Assembly (NCBI GenBank): GCA_013200995.1
Contig: CP053688.1
Span: forward strand, 372,001-436,000
Length of the DNA stretch: 64,000 bases
Direction: 5' to 3'
DNA from: Arthrobacter citreus
Lineage (GTDB): Bacteria; Bacillota; Bacilli; Bacillales; Bacillaceae_G
The notes under the pieces are model-generated. The model did not search any database and was not told the origin of the DNA. It was given only the letters and a program-made list of their open reading frames with translations. Shown one piece after another: positions 8,827-17,026 of this stretch; the stretch's first letter is position 1; each line of letters opens with the position of its first letter. The position numbers and the translations under genes were made by a program.

Positions 8827-8853
8827 ACATGAAATATATCCTAATGTTAGGAT
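8824..8853 (+). promoter_or_regulatory. candidate sigma-A promoter overlapped by operator
   Basis: Consensus TTGACA at 8824-8829, 18 bases, then TAGGAT. The downstream element lies inside the palindrome at 8836-8855, so a repressor there would block polymerase. Confidence 0.5.
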
Positions 8854-8855
8854 AT
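8836..8855. promoter_or_regulatory. perfect 20-bp palindromic operator
   Basis: ATATCCTAATGTTAGGATAT has 9-bp arms around a central TG. A third half-site TCCTAAT follows at 8861-8867. Size and symmetry fit a dimeric MarR/HxlR/TetR-type repressor. No intact regulator gene adjoins it. Confidence 0.6.
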
Positions 8856-8898
8856 AGGAGTCCTAATATTGAGAATATTATAATAATATTTAATTTAA

Positions 8899-9246
8899 AT
8901 GGAGAGAAATATAAATGATTCTTTAAATAGAAAAACTAAAATAACCTTGGTTGATGCAAAAACAAAATAAACTGGATTTCGTGTTTGGATGAAGGCTTCC
9001 AGAGCTGATGTTGTAGAAATAGGTCTTTAAGAAAGACAAACAAACCCAAATAATACAAGAGCTTCTAATGTTGTACCGCCCTAGGAAGGAATAGCATTAT
9101 TTGACGAGATTTTTCCCAAACACGTTGCAACCAATTCTAAAAATTTATCATTTTTCCCGCATGATGATAAAGATCAGCGAAGTGATTTATTTAAGAGAAT
9201 TGGATTAGGTGCACAAAATTTGGAAAAATATATTTTAATAAGCTAA
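8899..9246 (+). pseudogene. decayed small gene with three in-frame stop codons
   Basis: From ATG 8899 one frame of 115 codons can be read to TAA 9244 with no frameshift. It is interrupted by TAA at 8968, TAA at 9028 and TAG at 9082 (codons 24, 44 and 62). Each could arise from CAA or CAG by one C-to-T change. Codon usage between the stops looks coding (for example TGFRVWMKASRADVVEIGL and, near the end, LFDEIFPKHVA). A ribosome-site-like GGAG overlaps the start. I do not recognise the ancestral family. It ends 17 bases before the FMN reductase gene, so the two probably formed an operon behind the 8824 promoter. Confidence 0.55.
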
Positions 9247-9263
9247 ATTAGGAGGAAATAACA

Positions 9264-9815
9264 ATGACAAGTGAAAAATTAAAAGTAGGTATTATTTTAG
9301 GTAGTACAAGACAGGGACGAGTTAGCCCACAAGTGGGAGAATGGCTTAAAGGATTAGCTGATAAACGTGAAGATGCAAACTATGAAATTGTAGATATAGC
9401 TGATTATCAATTACCTTTTTTAGGAACAACTGATGGAACTGAACCAGGAATAGCAGCTTGGAACGAAAAACTTAACAGCTTAGATGGATTCGTATTTATC
9501 GTTCAGGAATACAATCACAGTATTACAGGGGCATTAAAAAATGCACTTGATTTCGCTCGTGATGCCTGGAATAACAAAGCAGCAGGTATAGTTAGTTACG
9601 GTTCAACAGGCGGTGCCCGTGCAGCTGAACATTTAAGAGGAATATTAGGCGAGCTAATGATCGCAGACGTTCGTACTCACCCAACACTGTCATTATTTAC
9701 CGATTTTGAAAACTATACTACTTTCAAACCAGCTGAATTACACCTTAATAATGTAAATGCAATGCTTGACCAAGTTGTTGCTTGGAGTGGCGCATTAAAA
9801 ACATTGAGAAAATAA
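9264..9815 (+). CDS. NADPH-dependent FMN reductase / NAD(P)H oxidoreductase
   Basis: 183 residues of the flavodoxin-like NADPH-dependent FMN reductase family. A phosphate-binding loop GSTRQGRVSPQVGEW lies near residues 14-28, a QEYNHSITGALKNALDF flavin-contact motif is in the middle, and SYGSTGGARAAEHLRGIL follows. Relatives reduce FMN, quinones or azo compounds and are often induced by electrophile or oxidative stress. The strong TTAGGAGG lies 9 bases upstream of the ATG. It follows the decayed gene within 17 bases, and the palindrome-covered promoter upstream suggests repressor control. Confidence 0.9.
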   Translation: MTSEKLKVGIILGSTRQGRVSPQVGEWLKGLADKREDANYEIVDIADYQLPFLGTTDGTEPGIAAWNEKLNSLDGFVFIVQEYNHSITGALKNALDFARDAWNNKAAGIVSYGSTGGARAAEHLRGILGELMIADVRTHPTLSLFTDFENYTTFKPAELHLNNVNAMLDQVVAWSGALKTLRK

Positions 9816-9827
9816 TTATTATTGATA

Positions 9828-9868
9828 AGAATATCAGTCGCTAAAGAGCGTCTGATATTCTTTTTTTA
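9828..9868 (+). terminator. intrinsic terminator
   Basis: AGAATATCAG / CTGATATTCT perfect 10-bp stem with TTTTTTT tail. Confidence 0.88.
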
Positions 9869-10400
9869 CTAGTGAATATAGTGAACGCCGTATGAGTTAA
9901 GAAATTCCAAAAATGCCCTCTATCCTTAACTCAAGAATCCCTTCAATTATCACCTATAAAAAACTACAGCTATTTTTTAGGAATAAATTTCTCATTTAGA
10001 AATATTAATAAAATGTTGCCTTTGTATTGTTTAGTATAATTATTTGAAAATTAAGAATTAATTGCAAATACAAAAAAGGTACATTTTGAGAAAGAGCGAA
10101 TTTATTATGAAAGGCTTCGAGATTGTTCAAAAGAGTTCTGTTAAAATAGTTCGAAATATAGTTTAAGGTACATCCGCAAAGTTTCCTGCAAATATACTAA
10201 ACATCTTGATATACAGCGGGGAAAGAATAAGGAGGCTTAAAATTGAGGAAAGGTGGGAAGTGAGCTGATTATATCATAACTACTTTCGATAACAGCGCTT
10301 AAATCTACAGCTTGAAGAAGCTTTTATATGTGTAAATGTATTTTTTATTGAGAAAAATTAGGAATGATTCGTAAAATAAATATTGAAAGTAGGGTTTTGA
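9869..10400. other. intergenic region, 0.5 kb, no clear gene
   Basis: Contains a perfect 9-bp inverted repeat (TGAGTTAAG at 9893, CTTAACTCA at 9925). A strong AAGGAGG near 10230 is followed by a TTG-initiated frame of only six codons (10242-10262). No longer frame and no riboswitch family could be recognised, although the leader before the CBS/ACT gene is long. Confidence 0.5.
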
Positions 10401-11048
10401 TTGAGAATTAAAAGTAATATTGTAAAAAAACATGATGTAGTACATTGTATGGTTTCTACGGAAGCGCAGTTTGCCTGGGATTTATTAAAGAAAACGAAGT
10501 ATCGATGCATTCCAGTTTTAAGTGAAAACGATAAAGAGTATGTAGGAAATTTATATCGAGTAGATTTAGCTGAGTATTTAGTAGATAATGATTCTTTACA
10601 AGGGAAAACGGTAAATGATTTCGTACGTAAAGAATGTCCTCCTATTCAAGAGGATGCACCATTTTTTAAAGTGTTTTTTACGATTAAACGTTTTCCATAT
10701 TTAGCAGTAGTAAATGATTTAAATGAATTTGTTGGGATTCTAACACATAAAACAGTTTTTGAGTTACTAGAAGAAGCTTGGGGACTGAAGGATGGCGGTT
10801 ACTCCCTAACAGTAAGTACGATGGAACACGAGGGTGCATTAGCAACTTTAGCTAAACTCGTAAATAAATATTCGAATTTGAAAAGCTGTATTACACTAGA
10901 CAGTGATTCGGTTTATAGAAGAATTTTAATTACACTGCCACCAACAATTAGTGAAGATGATTATAAAAAGCTGAAAAAAGACATCATTAAAAAAGAGTTT
11001 CATATTATGCATGAAGAAGTTGCAACTAATCATGCTACTCAAAAATAA
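10401..11048 (+). CDS. CBS-domain plus ACT-like protein, CbpA/CbpB-type c-di-AMP-binding candidate
   Basis: 215 residues. Residues 10-125 form two CBS motifs (CMVSTEAQFAWDLLKKTKYRCIPVL and the FPYLAVVNDLNEFVGILTHK end). Residues 136-205 look like an ACT-type fold (LTVSTMEHEGALATLAKLVNKY). CBS-ACT proteins of this size in Firmicutes (for example Listeria CbpA) bind the second messenger cyclic di-AMP; the binding itself is inferred from family. TTG start, with a weak AGGG upstream, so the start is less certain. Monocistronic, ending at a terminator. Confidence 0.75.
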   Translation: MRIKSNIVKKHDVVHCMVSTEAQFAWDLLKKTKYRCIPVLSENDKEYVGNLYRVDLAEYLVDNDSLQGKTVNDFVRKECPPIQEDAPFFKVFFTIKRFPYLAVVNDLNEFVGILTHKTVFELLEEAWGLKDGGYSLTVSTMEHEGALATLAKLVNKYSNLKSCITLDSDSVYRRILITLPPTISEDDYKKLKKDIIKKEFHIMHEEVATNHATQK

Positions 11049-11055
11049 TAGTTAG

Positions 11056-11094
11056 TGAGCAAGGGGATTTGTAGATCCTCTTGCTCTTTTTAAC
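11056..11094 (+). terminator. intrinsic terminator
   Basis: GAGCAAGGGGAT / ATCCTCTTGCTC with one mismatch, then TTTTT. Confidence 0.75.
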
Positions 11095-11210
11095 TTGGCA
11101 ACGGTGTATAAAAATCGATGTAGTTTCCAATTACTTCTTTCTTCCCCTAAAGGCTCGTCAGTCTATGAGTTTTACTACAAGAATATTGGTCGCATTAAAG
11201 TAGGATTTAT

Positions 11211-11474
11211 TTATTTCCCCTTAATTCTGCCTTTATGTATGACATGATTAACTTCTTTATTTTTCTTCAATGAATCAATCTTTGATAGTAGGAGAGTTGA
11301 TACTTTTTGAGGATAACTAAGTGGTTTATCTTTTGCTTCAACCATTGAATTGCCAACAACATAACTGATTGTTAGAAAGCCAATTAGTAAAATTAAAGTA
11401 ACGATTAAAGCGAAAGTGATGAGAATACGCTTTATACTTGCTCGTAATACTTTACTGTTTGTTATTTTCATCAT
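11211..11474 (-). CDS. small single-span membrane protein, unknown
   Basis: 87 residues: basic N terminus, one transmembrane helix at about residues 17-40 (ITFALIVTLILLIGFLTISY), and a lysine-rich outside or inside tail of about 45 residues. No recognised domain. AAGGGGGAGAG lies 6-8 bases upstream of a double ATG. It is downstream of proC on the same strand with 76 bases between, so it may share its transcript, but the spacing also allows its own promoter. Confidence 0.65.
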   Translation of the reverse strand: MMKITNSKVLRASIKRILITFALIVTLILLIGFLTISYVVGNSMVEAKDKPLSYPQKVSTLLLSKIDSLKKNKEVNHVIHKGRIKGK

Positions 11475-11538
11475 AAAAACTCTCCCCCTTAGGACAACAC
11501 AGTTACCTGTATCATTTTATTACCTAAGGAGGAGAGTC

Positions 11539-11595
11539 ATGACAAGCATATTAAACTTTATTAATTTTTTCATATTCCTCTTGGATTTCACGTGA
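11539..11595 (+). CDS. possible 18-residue hydrophobic micropeptide
   Basis: ATG 11539 follows an AAGGAGGAGAG with good spacing. The frame encodes MTSILNFINFFIFLLDFT and ends inside the antisense 3' end of proC. No conservation evidence is possible here; the ribosome site could be chance. Confidence 0.25.
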   Translation: MTSILNFINFFIFLLDFT

Positions 11596-12390
11596 TCGAA
11601 CAGTTGCCTCAATAAAGCAATTTAAAAATGAATTAGCAACTTCACGGTCTTCAAGTACAGATATTCCTGCTTGAGTTGTTCCATTTGGACTCGTAATTTT
11701 CTTTCTTAACGTCAATGGTGATTTATTCGTTTCTTGAAGCATTGAAATAGATCCCATTAGAGTTTGTTGAATAAATGGTTTAGCAATATCACGATGGATA
11801 CCTAGTGCCATCGCAGCTCGTTCAAATTGTTCAATGACATAATATATATAAGCTGGTCCACTACCAAATAATCCAGTCATTGCATGTAATTCGTCTTCCT
11901 CTACTTTAGCTACAATACCAACTCGCTCAAATAATCTTTTTGCTGTTTGCACTTTTTCAAATGGAACTTCATCTGGGTATGCAAGAGCAGTTGCTGATTT
12001 TCGAACAAGAGAAGATGTAGTTGGCATTGCTCGAATTATATTCATATTTTCATTTCCAATCAGATGTTTAAGTGTACTGATTGAAACACCTGCTACTAAT
12101 GAAATGATTAGTTGCTTTTCATTTAAAAGACTTTTACATTGTTCAAGTGCGACTCCAACATCTTTAGGCTTCATCGCTAAAAAAACTACACTAGAACCAG
12201 AGATGGCAAGCTGACGGTTAGTAGTAGCTAATACACCATATTTAGTATGTAATGTATCTAAACGATCAAGATCCTCTTTATTTGTAATAGCAATTTGATC
12301 ACTTTCAATATACCCACTATCTATTAATCCTGCAATTAATGCTTCTGCAATACTACCTGCACCTATAAACGCAACTTTTCCTAGAAACAT
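11551..12390 (-). CDS. proC: pyrroline-5-carboxylate reductase
   Basis: 279 residues from ATG 12390. It catalyses the last step of proline synthesis, P5C to proline with NAD(P)H. The NAD(P) loop FIGAGSIAEALIAG is at the N terminus, the conserved MPTTSSLV segment is in the middle, and the family signature GLFGSGPAYIYYVIEQF and TSPNGTTQAG lie in the C-terminal helical dimerisation domain. AGGTGAG lies 5-6 bases before this ATG; a GTG 9 bases upstream overlaps the ribosome site and is less likely. The B. subtilis orthologue in this context is proI (yqjO), next to yqjP-yqjQ. Confidence 0.95.
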   Translation of the reverse strand: MFLGKVAFIGAGSIAEALIAGLIDSGYIESDQIAITNKEDLDRLDTLHTKYGVLATTNRQLAISGSSVVFLAMKPKDVGVALEQCKSLLNEKQLIISLVAGVSISTLKHLIGNENMNIIRAMPTTSSLVRKSATALAYPDEVPFEKVQTAKRLFERVGIVAKVEEDELHAMTGLFGSGPAYIYYVIEQFERAAMALGIHRDIAKPFIQQTLMGSISMLQETNKSPLTLRKKITSPNGTTQAGISVLEDREVANSFLNCFIEATVRSREIQEEYEKINKV

Positions 12391-12630
12391 TACACTCACC
12401 TCACCCTTATTATAATAGATAATTATATTAGAGAAACATATGCTATATTCCTTGTTGACATTGTGCTTTTATTTAATTTAATAAATTTATTTTTTTGCTT
12501 TAACTGGAGGTAAGTCATTTTTTTAGTAATATTAGACTGTGCTTTGAAAAATTTAAAGCAACTTAGTTTGTATTTTTGAAAATGTATATTAGAATTAACT
12601 GTAAGAAGATTCAGATAAGGAGGAATAAGG

Positions 12631-13611
12631 ATGATCCCTGAAAATAAGATTCACCAACTTACACTCCCGGTTCCGTATGCTATGAATACAGTAAATGTAT
12701 TTTTAGTTGAAGGAGATTTATTGACTTTGATTGATACGGGAACAAATACACCTGATACGTTAGATGCACTGAAGAGTGAATTAGATAAAATTGGTTATAA
12801 ATTAGAAGATATTGAACAAGTAATTTTAACGCATCATCATCCAGATCATGCAGGATTATTAGAGGAGTTTAATGAGGATATAAAAATTTTAGGACATGAG
12901 AGAAATATTCCGTATTTAACTCAGGATGAATCGTTTTTAAACTACTACAATGAGTATTTTATTGAAAATGCAAAACTTTACGGAGTACCGAATGAGTTTG
13001 TAAAAAAAATGCCACGCACGACCGAGAAGATGCCGTATACAAGTAAGCGTTCATTAACTCATATTATCGATGAAGGCGATCGAATTGAAAGTATTTTTAA
13101 TTTAAAGGTGTTGTACACACCAGGTCATGCAACTTCTCATATTTCTTTAATTAGTGAAGATGATGGTATTGCTTTTGGTGGAGATTTGTTATTAGATAAG
13201 GTTTCATCTAATCCAATTATTGAGCCTCCTTTAAATGGTGAAACAGAACGAGTAAAGCCATTACTTCAATATAATCATTCTTTAAAAAGAATAGCAGAAC
13301 TTCCAATCACAAAATTATATACTGGACATGGGGACCCAGTTACAGAAATTAAAAGTTTAGTAAAAAGTAGATTAGAAAAACAGAAGGCTAGAGCTGAAAA
13401 AGTATATGAAATGATTAAACAGCAGCCACTTACAGCCTATGAAGTTTGCCAAATGTTATTTCCAAAGGTTTATTTAAAACAACTTTCACTTACTCTATCA
13501 GAAACAATCGGTCAATTGGACTACCTGGAAAACTTAGGTTTTATTAGTTTAAATGAACGAAATGATGGTATACTTGAGTATAAAACGAATGAGCATTCAG
13601 TCAGTCAATAG
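12631..13611 (+). CDS. yqjP: MBL-fold hydrolase, YqjP-like
   Basis: 326 residues. Metallo-beta-lactamase fold with metal motif HHHPDH (H68, H70, D72, H73), followed by GHATSHISL and TGHGDP metal-binding segments. A C-terminal winged-helix-like extension (about residues 250-320) is as in LACTB2-type proteins. The hydrolytic substrate is unknown. The ATG is preceded by AAGGAGG with 8 bases spacing. The stop lies 15 bases before the SDR gene, so they form an operon; the same pair yqjP-yqjQ exists in B. subtilis beside the P5C reductase gene, which is divergent here. Confidence 0.85.
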   Translation: MIPENKIHQLTLPVPYAMNTVNVFLVEGDLLTLIDTGTNTPDTLDALKSELDKIGYKLEDIEQVILTHHHPDHAGLLEEFNEDIKILGHERNIPYLTQDESFLNYYNEYFIENAKLYGVPNEFVKKMPRTTEKMPYTSKRSLTHIIDEGDRIESIFNLKVLYTPGHATSHISLISEDDGIAFGGDLLLDKVSSNPIIEPPLNGETERVKPLLQYNHSLKRIAELPITKLYTGHGDPVTEIKSLVKSRLEKQKARAEKVYEMIKQQPLTAYEVCQMLFPKVYLKQLSLTLSETIGQLDYLENLGFISLNERNDGILEYKTNEHSVSQ

Positions 13612-13626
13612 TAGAGGTGGAAATTT

Positions 13627-14415
13627 TTGAGGTTAAGTAACCAAACAGTAGTAATAACAGGTGCTTCTAGTGGGCTTGGTAAAGATTTAGCTTTAGAGGC
13701 AGCGAAAAAAGACGCTAATATTGTCTTAATTGCTAGAAGAGAATCAGAGCTAAAAAACTTAAAGGAAAAGATTCAAGAAGAATTTCCTGTTAAATGTCAT
13801 TATTTTGTAGTGGACGTGACAGATGAAACAGCGGTATATGATGCATTTCAACAAATTGAAGAACAATTTGATGGAATTGATGTTTTAATAAATAATGCAG
13901 GATATGGTCTATTTCAAACAGTTGAGCAAATGTCAATTCAAGAGATGAAACAAATGTTTGACGTAAATGTATTTGGCGTTATGACTTGTTCAAAGCTTGC
14001 ACTTACATCTATGAAGTTGAAAGGTAAGGGACATATCATAAATATCGCTTCTTTAGCAGGGAAGATTGCGACGTCTAAAGCTGCTGCATACGCAGGATCT
14101 AAACATGCAGTACTTGGATTCAGCAATGCTTTAAGGCAAGAAGTTGAAAAGGACGGAATTATTATAACAAATGTAAATCCAGGACCGATGGATACACCGT
14201 TTTTTGATATTGCAGATGAGACAGGATCATATGCTAAATCTGTTCGTAAAATGATGCTTGAGCCAGAAAAAGTTGCATCTAAAGTTATTTCGTTAATCGG
14301 AAAAAATATTCATGAAATTGATTTACCTTCTTGGATGGGATTTGGAACAAAACTTTATTCTTTATTCCCAAGAGTGAGCTATTATTTTATGATGAAGTTT
14401 GCTAATAAAAAGTGA
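13627..14415 (+). CDS. yqjQ: short-chain dehydrogenase/reductase, YqjQ-like
   Basis: 262 residues of a classical SDR. The cofactor loop TGASSGLG is at residues 11-18, NNAG at 89-92, and the catalytic Ser142, Tyr155 and Lys159 are in place. The RR after the second strand (IARRES) suggests NADPH preference. Substrate unknown; a hydrophobic C-terminal tail (LFPRVSYYFMMKF) may touch the membrane. TTG start with AGAGGTGG 7 bases upstream. Second gene of the yqjP-yqjQ pair. Confidence 0.9.
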   Translation: MRLSNQTVVITGASSGLGKDLALEAAKKDANIVLIARRESELKNLKEKIQEEFPVKCHYFVVDVTDETAVYDAFQQIEEQFDGIDVLINNAGYGLFQTVEQMSIQEMKQMFDVNVFGVMTCSKLALTSMKLKGKGHIINIASLAGKIATSKAAAYAGSKHAVLGFSNALRQEVEKDGIIITNVNPGPMDTPFFDIADETGSYAKSVRKMMLEPEKVASKVISLIGKNIHEIDLPSWMGFGTKLYSLFPRVSYYFMMKFANKK

Positions 14416-14465
14416 TGTAATCGATTCAATATGAAATTAAGTAAGTAGGATAAATAACATAATGA

Positions 14466-14503
14466 GTAGGTCCCAAAAATCTAGAGGGACCTCTCTTTTT
14501 TTA
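14466..14503 (+). terminator. intrinsic terminator
   Basis: AGGTCCC / GGGACCT stem, extended by internal pairing, followed by CTCTTTTTTT. Confidence 0.75.
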
Positions 14504-14719
14504 TGCTTTGTAAAATTGAAAAAAGAGTTGTAAAAAAGAAAATAGAAATTGTGAATAGGTCAAACTGCAAATAAAAATGTTAATCGTTATTCAAGTATCT
14601 TAATTTGTAAAATATTTCCAATGACAAATTAGGATAACGGACCCATTCATTCTAACAGACAAGCCATAAGATATAGTGGTGGTAGTGCCTGGTAAACACT
14701 ATTCCATACACTTCTTGTA

Positions 14720-14756
14720 TAAAAAAAGGATTTTCAATGAAGATCCTTTTTTTTGT
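14720..14756 (+). terminator. orphan intrinsic terminator
   Basis: AAAAAAAGGAT paired with ATCCTTTTTTTT. No gene is visible directly before it, so it may end a small RNA or a lost gene. Confidence 0.55.
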
Positions 14757-14788
14757 TTATCAACTAATGCAAATGGTTAGTTGATAAA
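14756..14788. repeat. perfect 12-bp inverted repeat
   Basis: TTTATCAACTAA and TTAGTTGATAAA around a 9-base spacer, 130 bases before the nucleotidyltransferase gene. It has no T-run after it. It could be an operator or an RNA hairpin. Confidence 0.5.
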
Positions 14789-14921
14789 TCTTAAAGCGGA
14801 AGCTGTAGTTTTATTCTTTTTTAATTAAATGGCATATCAGTAGAACAAGGGAAATATTAACTTTCGCCGAATAGTAGTAAAAGTGCCGTTTTAATAAGTC
14901 TTTTTGAATTGGAGAGAGAAA

Positions 14922-15755
14922 GTGAATTTAAAAACTTTAGCAACAGATATTTCAATTATTTATAAGAAAAATCCTAAGGTTGAAGCTGTTTTACTTGCTG
15001 GCTCAGTTTCACGAAATTGGGAAGATGCATTTTCTGATATTGAACTTTTAATATTTTGGAAAGAAGAACCGACTGATGAAGACAGGAAAACTCCTATTCA
15101 AATACTAAACGGAAATATTATTGATTTTCATGCTTTTGAAGAGGATGAGTGGGCTGAAACTTATATTACCAAGAATGTGAAACTTGAGATTAGCAGTTTT
15201 CTAACAAAAACGATTGAAAGAGTCATCGACGAAGTTATGTTAAACTTTGAGACAAGCTTTGATTTGCAATGTCTTATAGCATCTATCTATTATGGTGTAC
15301 CTTTATATGAGGAAGATTTGATTTCAAAGCTTAAAGAGAGAGTTAGTGAGTATCCAAAGGAATTAAGTGAGGCAATGATATTAGAACATATTGATTTTGG
15401 TAATCGATGGAATAATCGAGAAACATTGCTTAGCCGTAAAGACTGGTTGATGTTTTATAAAGTAGTTGTCTCAGTACAGACTAGTATAATGGCTTTGTTA
15501 TTTGGACTTAATCGTCAATATGTCATACACCCTGGGTTCAAGTGGCAAAAAAACACTTTAGATACAATGAAGAAGAAACCAGAGAATATATTAGAACGAC
15601 TTGAACTTATTTTCACTAGAAAGCCAGAAGATGGATTAAAAGAATTAGAATTAATAATTCAAGAAATTTATCAATTAATTCAAGATGAATATCCTAATAT
15701 AGATTTATCAACTTATATTAACAAATCCGCGTTTTTACGACCAAAACGTATTTAA
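14922..15755 (+). CDS. nucleotidyltransferase-fold protein (DUF4037-like)
   Basis: 277 residues from GTG 14922. The N-terminal nucleotidyltransferase signature LLAGSVSRNWEDAFSDIELL (GS at 27-28, metal Asp39 and Glu41) resembles aminoglycoside-nucleotidyltransferase-like and DUF4037 proteins. A mostly helical C-terminal part follows. Possible roles are nucleotidylation of a small molecule or an antitoxin-like partner; none is proven. GGAGAGAG lies 7 bases before the GTG. An upstream TTG at 14904 lies before the ribosome site. Alone in its transcript, with decayed sequence right behind it. Confidence 0.65.
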   Translation: MNLKTLATDISIIYKKNPKVEAVLLAGSVSRNWEDAFSDIELLIFWKEEPTDEDRKTPIQILNGNIIDFHAFEEDEWAETYITKNVKLEISSFLTKTIERVIDEVMLNFETSFDLQCLIASIYYGVPLYEEDLISKLKERVSEYPKELSEAMILEHIDFGNRWNNRETLLSRKDWLMFYKVVVSVQTSIMALLFGLNRQYVIHPGFKWQKNTLDTMKKKPENILERLELIFTRKPEDGLKELELIIQEIYQLIQDEYPNIDLSTYINKSAFLRPKRI

Positions 15756-15967
15756 TTTATTTATTGGTTCAAGAGCTTTTAAATACAGTTATTATCCATT
15801 TAATACTAAACGCATTGCGCAAGTTGAAGAAATTGATTGACAATTTTGTCGATGTTTTAAAGTTAACTGACAGTATTGATCAATTTAGAAATGGGGAAAA
15901 TATTAATGCTTTGACGTTAAAAGCTAGACCAAACAAGGATTTTTTCTCAAGTGAAGAATTTAGGTAG
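15756..15967 (+). pseudogene. remnant of a decayed gene
   Basis: Two short frames abut. One reads LFIGSRAFKYSYYPFNTKR up to TGA at about 15838. The other continues from about 15838 as DNFVDVLKLTDSIDQFRNGE and ends at TAG 15965. Together they look like one coding sequence broken by a frameshift. No start with ribosome site, no recognised family. Confidence 0.35.
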
Positions 15968-16067
15968 AGAATTAAGAAGAAAAATTTCTTATCAACTATA
16001 AAAACAGTAATTCCTTGTTTATATAAATAGAAGAAAACACAACTAACATAGTAAATAGGAGGATTTT

Positions 16068-16646
16068 ATGAGAAATGTTATTTTATTTTTACATTCTTCT
16101 TTAGATGGCTTTGTAGAAGGACCAAACGGTGCAATGGATATAGGATGGGTTGCTTACAATGAAGAATTAGAAAAGCATGCTAAAGAAATTTTAAGTACTG
16201 TAGACACAGTGTTTTGGGGGAAAGGGACATATGAAATGATGATGAATTATTGGACTTCAGTACCCTCTAACCCTGATTCAACAGAATATGAAATTGAACA
16301 TGCTAAATGGATAGAAGAGACATCAAAGGTTGTTTTTTCTACGACACTTGAACAAGCTAATTGGAAGAATTCAAGATTAGTAAAAGAAAATATTGAAGAA
16401 GAAATTAAAAACATAAAAAAGCAGTCAGGTAATGATATCATTATTTTAGGTAGCCCAAGGTTTGCACATAGTCTTATGGAACTTGATTTAATTGATGTAA
16501 TTAAAATTACTATTTCACCAGTTATTATTGGAAGTGGATTACCTTTATTTAAGGGCTTAGGAACTAAACGCAGCCTCTCACTTGTAGAGAACAAAACATT
16601 TAATTCAGGTGTAATTGGCCTTACATATAATATTGTAAAATCATAA
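16068..16646 (+). CDS. dihydrofolate-reductase-family protein (RibD C-terminal type)
   Basis: 192 residues, starting VILFLHSSLDGFVEGPNG as in YyaP/YwjB-like proteins with the RibD C-terminal/DHFR fold. Further hallmarks are DTVFWGKGTYEMM, a DIIILGSPRFAHSLMELDLID segment and ITISPVIIGSGLPLFKG. The family binds NADPH and is thought to reduce a pterin- or pyrimidine-like compound, but physiological substrates are unknown. AGGAGG lies 7 bases upstream of the ATG. A terminator follows; single gene. Confidence 0.88.
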   Translation: MRNVILFLHSSLDGFVEGPNGAMDIGWVAYNEELEKHAKEILSTVDTVFWGKGTYEMMMNYWTSVPSNPDSTEYEIEHAKWIEETSKVVFSTTLEQANWKNSRLVKENIEEEIKNIKKQSGNDIIILGSPRFAHSLMELDLIDVIKITISPVIIGSGLPLFKGLGTKRSLSLVENKTFNSGVIGLTYNIVKS

Positions 16647-16683
16647 TTAAGATATCATGTATCTATCTAGGTAACGCATGAAA

Positions 16684-16712
16684 AAATCGGCTGAAAAGCC
16701 GATTATTTTTTA
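16684..16712 (+). terminator. intrinsic terminator
   Basis: AATCGGCT / AGCCGATT stem, GAAA-type loop, then ATTTTTT. Confidence 0.85.
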
Positions 16713-16953
16713 TGGAGCTATATGGAAGTATAGTTGATGAATAAGGATTGTCTGAAATTTGACTTTAAAATAGGACAAATTCCCCTTAGTTAGAAATATT
16801 TAGGTATAATTGTCTTGATTGTATTTATAACTCTGGTGGGGTAAAAAGTGAAAAATTCGATTTGAATAAACACTTTTATCACGGTTATTTGTTTTTTGAC
16901 TTTCTCCTTACAACCTGACCACTTTTCTTAGAAATTAGGACTGATAGGTATTT
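16713..16953. other. intergenic region with a possible broken secreted peptide gene
   Basis: GGTGGGG near 16834 precedes a GTG (16849) frame that hits TGA after five codons. It then continues in the same frame as a hydrophobic, cysteine-containing segment to about 16931. It looks like a signal peptide with a nonsense mutation; evidence is weak. Confidence 0.25.
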
Positions 16954-16982
16954 TTGTTATGGATGCGATAGTTTAATATAAT
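16954..16982 (+). promoter_or_regulatory. candidate sigma-A promoter
   Basis: TTGTTA, 17 bases, TATAAT. Its position supports the later start (17027) of the next gene, since ATG 16994 would sit almost at the transcript end. Confidence 0.5.
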
Positions 16983-17026
16983 GCTAAGTTCAAATGAGAT
17001 TTGTCAAAGAAATGGAGATTAAAGAA

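Noticed and set aside
10070..10400. Cyclic-dinucleotide riboswitch before the CBS/ACT gene
   Set aside because: A CCGCAAAG block and a CAGCGGGG block recall c-di-GMP riboswitches, but the tetraloop spacing and other conserved blocks are missing. No ydaO-type c-di-AMP blocks were found.
16247..16594. Long open frame opposite the DHFR-like gene
   Set aside because: It lies fully antisense to a well-supported gene and has no start signals; the same holds for other long opposite-strand frames in the window.
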